Shown piece by piece: positions 27,050 through 38,246 of a stretch of DNA of 64,000 bases. Position 1 is the first letter of the stretch; every line of letters begins with the position of its first letter. Position numbers and translations under genes: made by a program. The notes under the pieces are model-generated. The model had not been told where the DNA came from. It saw nothing but the letters and a program-made list of their open reading frames with translations, and made no database searches. Source of the DNA: Cardinalis cardinalis (lineage: Eukaryota > Chordata > Aves > Passeriformes > Cardinalidae); contig JACDOX010000163.1 in the NCBI GenBank assembly GCA_014549065.1, forward strand, positions 1,096,353 through 1,160,352. Direction: 5' to 3'.

Positions 27050-27612
27050 ACCTGTGTGCAATGGACTAACTAGAAGAGTGGCTGCTGGGGGCTACAGAGG
27101 GGTTTGCAGTACAGCAAACCCAAAGCAAANCCAAAGCAAACGCAAAGCAAACCCATGTGGGGCTGTGCTTAGGGGGTGCTGGCCCAGAGATCCTGCATTG
27201 CACAGGGCAAGTCAAAGCGTGGCCACGTTTCTCTTCACAGAGAACAGCAAGGCACAACTGCCCAAGGATTTTCTGGGATTCACATTCTCTGAACCTCAGA
27301 GACAGAAAAAACAATTCTTANCTCAANTGCTNCTCCTGTGTNGTTCACAAGTGGAATGCACTGTGGAAGATTGTTTACCTGAAGGGAATTGGTGATTGGA
27401 TTCTGGTGTGAGTGTTGTGATTCACTGACCAGTTGGATCCAGGTGTGTGTGGGGACTGTGGGCTGACNGCCACGAGATTCTGGGCAGTGGAGTTGAGTTG
27501 GGTGCTTGTGCAGNTTCAGTTTAGATGTAATGTAATATAGTACAGAATAATATAGCATAATAAAGTAATTAANTTGCCTTCTGATAAGNTAGAGTCCTCC
27601 TCATCATTGCCC
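27050..27612 (+). mobile_element. Solo LTR-like block of a songbird ERV
   Basis: The right part (about 27,460-27,612) resembles the R-U5 end of a songbird ERV LTR. It has a string of TAATATAG-type steps, a polyadenylation signal AATAAA at 27,559-27,564, and then GCCTTCTGATAAG and AGAGTCCTCCTCATCATTGC. The orientation is therefore plus. The left end is not defined and the start given is approximate. No flanking target duplication could be identified. Nine Ns fall within about 460 bp, more than the local average, as expected if reads from several similar copies were piled together. No internal retroviral genes are next to it. Confidence 0.55.
27116..27154. repeat. 11-bp minisatellite inside the LTR-like block
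   Basis: Three consecutive 11-bp units start at 27,122, 27,133 and 27,144 (AAAGCAAANCC, AAAGCAAACGC, AAAGCAAACCC), preceded by a partial unit. It lies within the upstream part of the LTR-like block. Confidence 0.75.
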
Positions 27613-30600
27613 CCATGTGGGGTTGCCTTGCTTTACTGTATCAAAGAGCAAATCCAGCCTCAGAGCTGGTGTTAGCTGTGGATGTGTGCTGGGGCACCAG
27701 CCATGCTGGGGGACAGTGTCCCCCTTCCATCCTGCTGTGCTGGGGCACTGCACATTTCTCTGTTTCTCTTCCCTGTGCCAGCAGTGTGGAGCATCAGAAG
27801 CTTCTCTGAAACTACGCCTTAAAACACCTCTTCCTGGTGGCAGGATNTTGGTAGCTCACACACAGGCCATAGCTAGATTAAAGTAAATGAAGGCTTGCAG
27901 TGTCAGGCTGTGCCTGAGAGTTGGGTACTGCAGAACGATCCCCCTCTGAGAACTTGCTTGCACTCTGGAGTTGTCTTTAATTCTCAGTGCCCTGTGTGAG
28001 GAGGATTTGCACAACTCTCAGTCCTGGCCACTAAATGTCTATAGACTCTCTGCTACGTGACAGAAGTTGCATCTCTGTGCTGCTGAATGTTACTGAAGCA
28101 CAAATAAATTTAAGGGACTTTAATGTTAAGCGAGAAAAAAGACGAAAGTGAAATTACATTTACTTTTCTGCACTTCAAAAGACTTGTTCTGCAATTTTTC
28201 TTCCCTTTAAAGATAGCAACTAGAAAGNTCCCAGTGTGGGAGCCTTTGCTTTTAAATGCTGCAGCAAGTGTAATACTGGGTGAACTTGGAGTTGGCAAAN
28301 GCAAAGGCTGGGGGGGATGTACGGGAACATGTGCTGTCCTTTGTAGTTCCAGTTCTTTTAGAAGCACTCACAAATAGCTTTAGTTTCTTTAGCAAATACA
28401 ATGGCATCATTCTGGGCATGCCTAGTGGAAGTGTTCTGGGGCTAGTAAACTGTGAACAAACCTGTTTGCATTGCTGCACTGCACAGCACAGCACAGATAA
28501 GCCCTAATTGTTATGCAACTCCTTAGCATAAGCTCCTGGCATGGCTCATATGCTTCCCTTGTACTAAGACTGTCCAAAATAGCAACAAGAAAGCATGTAA
28601 CTAAAGACACAGCAGGAGTGTAGGAATTCACCCAGGCCTTGGATGTTGTAAAGATTGAACAATTCTTCATTTCAAACCCTCCAAAATGCTAAGCATAATG
28701 TATTTTCTTCGGAGCTTCTTCAAGGTAAGCACTTTCAAACTTTTCCTGTTTGTTTGGTTTAGTTTTGTTTTGACGAGAGAGAAACTTGGATTTGAAGACT
28801 TTGTGCAGGAGTGTAGAAAGTAGTTTTCTTGAGAACTGATGCTCAGTAAGGAAATGCACTCACCAGGTTTGCAATTTGCTTTGCTGTGTTAACGTCTGAT
28901 TTGTAGACAGTGCTTGTTTGCAGCTACCATAAAAGAGAAACACTTGTTGTGGAATTGAGAGATCCTTATATGATGGAAACCATGAAATTTATGGTGTAAG
29001 CTACATCCATCAACTGGGAGTTGTTAGCAGTGAAAGATGCATTTTATGAGACAAACCCANATCTTAACTTCCGATTTTACTAGGACACCTTGAAGTGCTT
29101 TTTNTATTTTTAATGTGCCAAAATGAGCAATCAAACACTAACATAATTAAAAANATTTTAGGTACAAAATACATTATAAATGGTTGCCAGTAAATATAAG
29201 TTCATATGAAACAACCAGACCAAATATCTAATATTCAGTGGTGGGTATGCAACTCTCTGGGGACAGATTCTTTTTTGTGAGCCTGAGTAAGTTTTGTGGC
29301 AGAGGCTGTGCTGCTGCCTGCTGTTGGGCTGCAAGAGCTGTGTGAGATCTGAGCCCCAGCTGTGCCTGTCCCCCTGCCCAGAGTCACAGCTCGGGCTGCA
29401 GGTTTTGGTAGAAGTGTGCACTGGGAAATGCAGAGGGGATTTGGAGAAGTGTGGGTCAAAGGAATGAAAGTTTAATCAGATTAGAGAATATTGGATTATT
29501 CTAAGATCTAAAATGTTAGAATTTGAAGCTCAATAGAGAATTATGCTAATTTAGAAGAAAAATACTTAAGAAATAGAGTAACTGTAGTGAGATGAGTTCC
29601 AGATTCTCATTGTGTTGTCACTTGCACATTTGCATGCCAAACTGCTTCTTGATAAAGTAAACTGCAGGACTGCAGCTGCAGTGCAAAGCCAGCAGTGAAT
29701 CTCAATGCAGAGCTGCTCTGTGGAGAGCAACGGCTGTTGGAAATAAATATGAGAAAAAGCTTAATTTTGCTCCTAAGATATATAGCTACAATTAGCACGT
29801 GCAACCACCTGATTGTTCATGGGAAACAAGTAGCACTCCTAAGGAGGTGAACCCCATTTTCTGCAGCCTTCCTTGGGGACATTGTATAAAACTGATCTTA
29901 AAAAATTGCTTACATTTGGTTTCAAAATATCGACTTAGTTTTTTCTGAATTACAGTGTTACTCTAAACACTGAATTCTTTGAGAGGTAAAAGTGAGGCAC
30001 AGGAAAAATACAGTGGGAAGGTTTTTCTCTGTCACTGGGATATGGCTACTGACTCATCATAGTTGCATACTTGCTGTTTTATCACATGGCAAGCCTTGAC
30101 TTTCAAAAATTTTACCATAAATCATGCTGCTAAAGTGTATGTAAATATCCTCCTGCACGTGGGAGAGCATACACTTCTCAGCACTTACAGCAGTATATTT
30201 CTCTATAAAGACCAGTCATCTAAAGCCATCAGTTTGAGAAAAACAGGACTGAGTGAAACTGTTAGCTGTCAGCTGTGTTATGATGCTTACTGGACTCACC
30301 CTGAATCATTTCAATGTAACAGCTTTGTGCCATCTCTGTTGGCTTCAGTTTGAGAAAGTTCATGTCCGTGAATTTCATTCTGCATTCATTGACTTAAATC
30401 AAACAGTCAGCTAAGTAGGTCAAACTATGTCTGAAATGGAGGAAAAATTACCACCATTCCAATGCCAGTTTCTTCATTGTTTTCTGTTAAGTTTTCTTGA
30501 AATAGAAAGCTCTTACTTGAAGGCTGGCCAAAATACAGTGTATCTAGAGCTGTGTTTTAGAGGCCCTGTGCCCACCATGCTGCACTCTGATGTTCTTGTG

Positions 30601-33600
30601 ACCTGGTGGAATGACCCAAATAGCTTGAAATGCAGCCTGAGGCCTCAGCCATGTATCTCATTAGGATTTTAGCTACTAAAATATTTGTNTCCATGCCTGG
30701 GAACTTTAAAAGTATCACCCTCATCTGACTGGAAAAAAAAAGTAGGCTGGGCCAAATAGCAGTAACCAATAAACCTGCCCTTGGCTCTGGGATAAATGCT
30801 GCCAAGGGAGAGTTACTGTGGTGCCCCTTGTCTTCCTCTGGAAGCTGTATCAGCACCTTTANTGATGGCAGGAGCAGGAGGAAGTGGAAATAGCATAAAC
30901 CTGTAAATTGTAAAAACAATTGAAAACAATAGCATAAACTCCCTAGAGCTGGGGGCAAGACTGTGGGGCAGAGCTGGAAGGAAGGAGTTCAGGACCCTCT
31001 GCCTCCCCCTGTTTGTGTCTGTTCAAGGCTTTCCTAGCACAGGACTGAGTTTGCAGCACACAACTCCACCATGGTGCCTTTCAAGCAGACACAAAATTGC
31101 ATGCACATCTCATCTCAGCAGCTTGATTGGTACATCTTGGCCAATCAAGTTTTTTGTCTGAAATAATAATCAATTTAAAGGCCTCATATTTTTTAATTTG
31201 ATTGTCCCAAGAGAAATGGAAACAGGTATTGGAGTCGTTGGCAATGTGTTACTGCATGTGTCTGATCTGAACTGCTGGTTTTTCGCACTTATTTAAGTAA
31301 TTCTCTAATTAAATTATTTCATGTGACTGTTCACTGGGTATGAAAATATTTGGTTTTGATTGAAAATATGCAGAAATCAAAGTGTAAGTCCTTATTGAAT
31401 GAAAAGCCATAAATGGCTGACATGAGCCATAATTGGTTTTTTGAGAACAAAGTGTGACAACAAAGTTTATGGAAGCAACTTCTTGCTTCCNTTAACTTTA
31501 AAACCAAAACATGCTGATTAATACTGCTGGTTTTCATAATGATGGCCACAATAAGAATCATGTTTTCGTATGGCAGGGAGCATTTCAAAACAGGCAGCCT
31601 GTTGCAGTCATTTCCAATTCCTCTCTAATGCCACTGGTACTGCAGTAAACAAGGCACGATGCAGATTTGCCACTAATACCTTTAATGCCTCTAAAATAGT
31701 ACACCTATTGTTCTCTCTGAACCAAAGCTCCAGGCCACTAATACCAGCTAAACAGTTCCTGGCCACTTGAAAAGGCCAGTGTGTGCTTCAGCAGGATGGC
31801 TGTGTCACCAGCTGCAGACAGAGATTTTGGGAGCCCTGCTGCTGTCACAGGAAGCAGCATTGCACAGCTGTGGAACATCCTAAATTTCTATCAGATTCTG
31901 CATTCAAAGTGTTGGACATTTCTCTCTCCTTGGCCATAAATTTAATTTAATTCGACTAGAATTAAATGAAAATCATTTAATGATCAACCAGGGAAAATCA
32001 TCTCCCTAGTTAGATTTGCAGCCCATCCAGCTTTGACTTTGGATCTGAGCCAGACTTTGCTGGTTTTCTCTTTAAGCAATGTACCAAACTTGCATTTACA
32101 CAAATTGAACTGAAGAGTTTGTTCACAATTTATGTGTTTCTCTGNAGGAACTTTTGTTCTGACTTAAGAAATCAAGGATCATATTAGTACTAGTTTTAGG
32201 TCTTGCGTGCATTTCACTGGATATTCACCAATCCTGAAACTTTATGCTCCCACCTAAGCTTTGTGGTTTAGTTCCTTTTTTGTGACCATCAGTCCTTTTC
32301 CTGGGCTAATCTTTGTTAGTCCCTGCCTTGTCACCTATAAGATAACTGTGAAAAAATGAGCACTAAAATACTGTCTGATTACTCTGCTGCTGCTTTTTCC
32401 CTTCAAGTGAAAGAGCAGAGTTTTCTAAAACACAGTCCTGATTTTGGTTGGATCCATGCCAGACATTTAACANAGGCAGGGACCGTGCTGAATGGACATG
32501 GCCTTGGAAAGTCAAAATGTTTCTCATTGAAAATGTACCTTGTTATCTGCAGAAGCTTTGGTTCTGTTGTGTGCACTTGTAACATTGCTGCTGCGTGGGG
32601 CCACGTCTTCACTGTAACATATTTGGCTGAACAATGACTGCGGATGTTTTAGGTTTTGTGTGGATAATTCAGGTTTTGCCTAAAAATTAGTTATGAGTGT
32701 AACTGGAGCTGTTCTAAACATATGTTTATCAGTTGTTTGTGATCTGATCTTTATGATGGGGTGTATTAATGTGCTCTTCAAGCGTGCTCAGCTGTCAGGC
32801 AGGCAGATGCCACACAGGTATCTTAACCTGATCTTTGGCACCCTGTGAGTGTGTGGAGGTTCCAATCTCCTGGCCAGCGAGGTCACTCTGTACTCTGGGA
32901 TTTCTGTGCTCTGATGCTGCAGCTTTCTAAATAGCAACAAAAAGTATCAGGAACAAACAGAACATTTCAGCTGGCTGGGAACTGCTTTCTTGCAAAACTG
33001 GCTGAAGAAGACTGTCAGTGTTTATTTATTGAACTTCTTGTAGCATAAATTAAACCAAGAGAGCGTTGAGCTGGAGCTAAAGTGACAATCCCAGAATGTC
33101 AGCTTAGATCTCACAGTAATGTCTGCAGCAACTCACACTACCTGAGTAACAACTCTGCAAGTAATACCAGAATACACACCTCTTCATTGAAAACTTAGAG
33201 AGGGTTGCTAGTGTCTCATTTAATACGCAAAACAACAAATTTGAATGATTGCAGATATGGTTGTAAGAACCCCCAGGATATATTGGCATGTAGAATGGGT
33301 ATAGCAGTCAATGCTGTATTTGTTCTTGCAAAAATACAAAATGAATTTTACTGGAGTTTTTNGGTGATTTTAAAAAGACAGCTGTTTTAGGAGCATAGAT
33401 TCATGTATAAAATTCCTCTGTGAAGATCCTGCTTTCAGGAGGACTGAAGCAGCTGTAGACAAATACTTTTCAGCTGAGGTAATCACAAACTCTAAATTTT
33501 GCCCAAAGAAAGTAGCATGCCTTGACTAGAAGTGTTTTCCACTGAGACAAGCAATATNATGGCCAGAGTTAAATTTTCAAATAGTATTTTGATACAAGGA

Positions 33601-34461
33601 AGAATGGAAATTCACACATTTTATCCTTGCAATGGCTTCCCTCTGAAAAACACTGTGTCCCAGAACTGAATTAAGGGGCAGAGCGTGTGGCAAATCATCA
33701 GGATTGGGAATTTCTCATCACAAACTGTGAGGTTGTACTTTCTTAAACCAAAAATGCTGTAAAGTGCATGGCAATGGGCAGTCTTCATGCAGAAAAAAAA
33801 AGCTGTAATATGGGAAAGAACGTGATACCAGATGAGGGTACAGGAGATATCCACATCTGTATCAAAAGCAAATAATTTGGTGGGGTTTATCTAAGAGTTC
33901 ACGTATCAGAAGATTAAAATTAACCTGAGAAGACTATTGACTGAAAAAATGGATGAGGTTTGGACCAATTGTAGTTACTGGGTGAGGAAACAAGATGTCA
34001 GATGAGCTCTGACTCTGTTAAGGAAGGAATGCATTTTGCCTGGAAGAGGCTTAAGGACATACAAAGGAAAGCTAGTATTGCTTTGTATGCAAATTATCCT
34101 GAATAATGAAAAGACAGAGTCTCTGAAGCACTAATGCATCTTTGGGAGTAATAGAAACTGGAATTTATGACAGCCAGGTAATTCCTGATTAACCTGCCTG
34201 CATGTATGCACATTAAAAGGGTGATGCACACACATTCTTCCTCATCTGGAACACTGCTGCAGGAGCTGGGTTGTCTTCATCCTCAATACAAGAGCGCTAT
34301 TATCAGTCTAGGAGAGTGGAAGCAAATTCTGTATCCAAACTATTAACACTTGCAATTAATACTTATTTCAGTATATATTAAGGACTGTCAATTTAAAGAA
34401 AGGACAGATCCATGACTTACATGGCAGAGAATAGCCACTAAATTATAACAATGATTAAAAA
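27613..34461. other. Unique-looking non-genic sequence
   Basis: No recognisable gene or repeat family was seen in this 6.8-kb stretch. Short frames on both strands lack any family resemblance. The one structured element I can point to is the inverted CCAAT pair at 31,122-31,149, listed separately. Confidence 0.5.
31122..31149. promoter_or_regulatory. Perfect 9-bp inverted repeat made of two CCAAT boxes
   Basis: CTTGATTGG (31,122-31,130) and CCAATCAAG (31,141-31,149) are exact reverse complements separated by 10 bases. Each arm contains a CCAAT pentamer, the core bound by NF-Y, in opposite orientation. The surrounding sequence is AT-rich and non-coding. The pairing is seen directly; a regulatory role is inference. 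Confidence 0.3.
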
Positions 34462-34477
34462 TGTAACCATGGTTACA
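34462..34477. promoter_or_regulatory. Perfect 16-bp palindrome resembling an RFX X-box
   Basis: TGTAACCATGGTTACA is its own reverse complement. Its core, GTAACC-AT-GGTTAC, has the architecture of the X-box bound by RFX factors (two inverted half-sites of the GTNRCC type with a 2-bp spacer). It sits in AT-rich non-coding DNA, about 150 bp left of a CR1 scrap. The palindrome is certain; binding by RFX is inferred from the motif. Confidence 0.4.
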
Positions 34478-34619
34478 ATTATAATGCATCCATTTTCAGG
34501 AATGAACAGATATATCCATTTGCTCAGACCTTTAACTGAGCATAACTTTGACTTCTTGGCCTCTAGGATCAGTTGCACTTTGCACCTCTGTGTGTGACAA
34601 CGCACATTGTTTGTAGCCT

Positions 34620-34690
34620 CCACAAGGATCATCAAGTCCAACTCAGAAAAATACCCCCAAACCCAAAAACCAACTAACCAANGAACAAAC
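34620..34690 (-). mobile_element. CR1 LINE 3'-end scrap (minus)
   Basis: AGGATCATCAAGTCCAACTC on the plus strand is the reverse complement of the well-known avian CR1 tail (sense strand GTTGGACTTGATGATC). It is followed by an A/C-rich run. The terminal octamer repeats are not preserved, so only a short truncated remnant is supported. Confidence 0.5.
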
Positions 34691-37600
34691 TTAGCCCATT
34701 AAGAGAGTACATGGGAAAAGTGATATCCAAGAGGGAAGAATTGTTTGTTTACAGGTAAAAGTGCAGGGGAGGTCCTTAAAGTCTTGGTCAGCTTTTGTGT
34801 AATCAAAGCTTGTGTTGTGTTGAGATCAAGATTTCCTGCAAGGTGCCTTCTGGTGCCTTTTGGTTATTGGTACATTTTCCCAAATCACCAGAATGATGAC
34901 ATTGTTGNCTCTGTTCCAGAGTTCAGGCTGCTTGAGAGTCACAATTTTCTTTTGCCTTCAGAGGTGGAATCCTGCACAGCTAGAGTAAGTCTTGAGGCTG
35001 AGAAACTTCTAGTAACTTTATTTATTGAGGTCATACAGATGAGTGTGTAATTACTTAGATAAACAGATTAACATGATTGCAATCTAGTAGCACTTAAATA
35101 GTGCTCCTTAAGAAAAGGATTTCACCCTGTGCACAGCCTATACATGAAGAATGAGACTCTGGATGATTAAACCACACCACATAGTTAAACATTACCAGAA
35201 CTTATACATAGCCTTAGGTTCAACTTTTGACCCCACAAGAGTTATTGCCTGTATGAAAATCCCAGGAGACAAGGCAGGAATTTGCATCAGATTAATTGTC
35301 AATGACAATGTTTTTGTGGTTTTATGCAAAATGCAAGAAGATTAAAATAATGCAGGAGCCTTAAAACACGCAAGCGCTCCTTGGCCTGGTCAGCCTTCTT
35401 CTGGCACCTCAGCCAGCTGCAGCTGGAGCCTCTGGAGGCATTGTGGATAATTAGCTGAGCTGCTTCTCAGCTGAAGCAGCAGCTTTCAGATTACACACAN
35501 AAAACTAAGGTGAAACAGTGATTCTCTCTTCAGACTCCTCTCTTGCCAAAATTGAAGGTGGAAACTCAGGCAAGCCTTGCTCCAGCAATGAATGACTCCT
35601 CCTCCTTCTCCTCCTTCTTCTAACACTTCTGTGTGTCAAACCCCTCTGCTGAGCCAATTTTCTACACTGGTGCTAAATAGGTAGGGGCTAATGAGCAATC
35701 TGTTACTCTTGGAAATCTCCCATGGTAGGTGTGCCACAGATACACTTGGCAGGTTGAGGACAGTGTTTAATTCTGAGTGAAATGCTACCTGGTCATACAT
35801 GTGACCTTTCTGTAAAACAGAGCAAGTGCTCTTCCTCTTCAGTGCAGTCTCACAAGCATCTTTGCTTCCTGGTACTAACAAATTCTCCTTTTCAAACAGT
35901 TTTGTGGTCATGGAGGGCCTCAGCCAAGCCTTGCTTGCAGAGCACGGCTCTCTCTGCTGGCTGAGATGTAGCATTTTCAATAGACAACTTTCTGATCAAA
36001 CTTGGGATGTGGCCAGTTTTCAGTACAACTTCAACAAGTCTCTTTGTAGCAGGTGAGCATCAAGCCCTCTGTATTCCTTGTGGCTTATTAAAGAGGTCAA
36101 GTATAATAATTTAAGAAGCAAATAAACAATAGTATAAAGAAACCAAAGTTTTAATAAAAATATTTTTTGAAAAGCAGCACCAACAACAACAAAAAGAATT
36201 TGATGTACTTTCAGATGAATATTCAGAAACTAAGGAATTAAGATTGGGTTAGAAATGGGTATTTCTGCAGTTCTGGGACAGGAAGAAATTCTTTCCCTTC
36301 ACAGTGTGTCCTATAGTAAGGGCAAGCTGCTGCAGTATACANAAGGATTGAATTCTTGTCTGCTTCTCAAATTCTAGCTTATATAAATACAAATATATAT
36401 ATATATTCTATTTTTTAATTTGACATTTAAATGGCAAATAGATGTCATTAAATGGTATTTGGAATATTCTTTATGTATTTTCATGAGAATTGAGTTCCAT
36501 GAGTTGAAAGTCTTAGAGACCTCCACAGTAGGAATGGTAGAAAATCATGGAAAGGCATTGAGATNATTTCAATCAACTGTAAGGCTAATAATATCTTTTC
36601 AAAGTCAATCTTTTGTGCTGTCTAATAAACGGAATCCCTCTGTTGTTTTCTTTATTCTAGATTTCAGTTAATCAAATGCCATAATGCTGGGGCAATAGAA
36701 TCTTAGCAGACATGCCACAATAAAAAGATTCATTCCAGCTTCAGGAGACTCTTTTGAGACAGGTGGCTTTACATTTTGTCACCAATTACAATGAAGACAA
36801 TTCTGTCTTCAGAGGGAGTGGCTGTTCAGGAGGTGCAGATCTGCAGCCACCCCTGCTGCCCACTCTGAGGGAGAGTGGGACAGTCAGGGATTGATGGCCC
36901 AGCAAAAGCTGCTCCTGTGCCTGGGCAGACGAGAGAACTGCGCCTGCATGCAGCCACTGCTGCCNTGCCTGTGCTCCCACCCTGCTGCCACGCTGCTTTT
37001 GGCTTGTGCCTGCAACTGGAGCCAGTAAAATTAGTCTGAATTTCGAAATTAACTCTCCTGAATCAGCATTTTATTTTTTAAATTTTATTTTAATTTATTT
37101 AAATTGTTATTTAATTTTATTATTTTATTTCATTCCATTTAATTTCATTTTGGAACAGCTGGCTGATTTGTTTGAGAAGATATGTAAATGCTACCTTATT
37201 TCAATTTTGATTACCTTTGGAAGAATCAAGCTACTTGATTACTTTTCACTCATTTTATAAAATGNACTAGTTTTCTGATCCACAATAGAACATTTAATAA
37301 TCCTACAGGTAATGCTGAATGAACATGGAAATTCCCTTTATAAGTTTATAGCAAAGCTGGTCATTCTGGGCTGCTATAACAATATACACACAATAATGTG
37401 TGTAAATATGTAATTACATAATGTATGCACTCTCACATGGCTGTGATCAACCACTGCATCCAAATAAAGTTAANTACAAATCCTATCTGTCCGTAGGAAA
37501 GCCAGAGCAGGGGCCTTGCAGCCCCATGACGGCAGCTGTTGCTGTGGAGATGAGCAGTCATGGCCTTGCTGCACTCCACAGGCTGGGATTTTCTTTCTGG

Positions 37601-37705
37601 GTTTGCTGCCAGTATAACAGAGCTGATAACACCATGTTAGAGGAACCAACCAGATGCCTGAAAATTTTTGTGCCTCTCCCTCTTCTTCTTTCTTTGCTTG
37701 TTCTC
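34691..37705. other. Non-genic sequence with simple repeats
   Basis: No gene recognised. Low-complexity tracts are present: a TCC/TTC run at about 35,595-35,621, an (AT)n run at about 36,392-36,408, and a T/A-only-like tract at about 37,068-37,150. At 37,386-37,403, ACACACA and TGTGTGT form a 7-bp hairpin with a 4-base loop. At 37,407-37,420, TATGTAATTACATA is a perfect 14-bp palindrome. A GC-rich but CpG-poor segment lies at about 36,820-37,020. Confidence 0.55.
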
Positions 37706-38246
37706 TGTGAGAAACAACTGCTCACTTTGAAAATTTAAAGAGGTTTATTAAACCTTAACAAAAATACAACAAAGGACTACATAAGGAAAAGGCTGCAGCG
37801 CTGGGAGCTGCCCCTCATGCACACCACATGGCCAGTGCCCTTCAAGATGGATGCTCAGTGTTTTACACCCCTGGGGTTGCACCAGCCAGCCCTGGCCCCT
37901 CCCAGAGTCTGTCAGGCAGCTCTTCTTTGCCATTTATCAGTGCAAACTGCTTTCTTGTGACTGCATTGGAGCTCAGGTGTTGCCATGCCCACCCCCTGAG
38001 CACCCCCAAGCTTTTCCATTCCCACCTGCCCCATGCAAGGGNCACCTGTGCAGCTTCTTTGTACCTGTCCTGGACAGCCCAGGCTGTCTGATGGCAACAA
38101 TGCAGGGGGAAAGGGAACCGTGGGGAGAGCAGAGGGCATCTGAACTACAGTAACATAACTATACATCACTAAAGCTTTTCTTGATATTCACACAGTAGTT
38201 ATCTTACAATTGCGAGAGANAATCATCTCGTTATCCATCTATAACA
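37706..38246 (-). mobile_element. Solo LTR of a songbird endogenous retrovirus (copy A, 541 bp)
   Basis: In minus orientation the element runs from TGTTATAGATGG (ending at 38,246 on the plus strand) to TCTCACA (starting at 37,706), with the TG...CA ends of an LTR. A polyadenylation signal (AATAAA on the minus strand, TTTATT at 37,744-37,749) sits near its 3' end. It is an inverted copy of the element at 48,263-48,803: same length of 541 bp and about 97.5% identical, with 13 differences outside Ns. No retroviral gene flanks it, so it is a solo LTR. A clear target duplication is not seen: the bases outside are TCTC on the left and CCCT on the right. Frames of about 100 codons inside it, present in both copies, are LTR sequence and not genes. 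Confidence 0.85.

Noticed and set aside
37851..38153. 100-codon frame repeated on the minus strand at 48,356-48,658, suggesting a duplicated gene
   Set aside because: Both lie wholly inside the two copies of the same LTR; the similarity is explained by the repeat.
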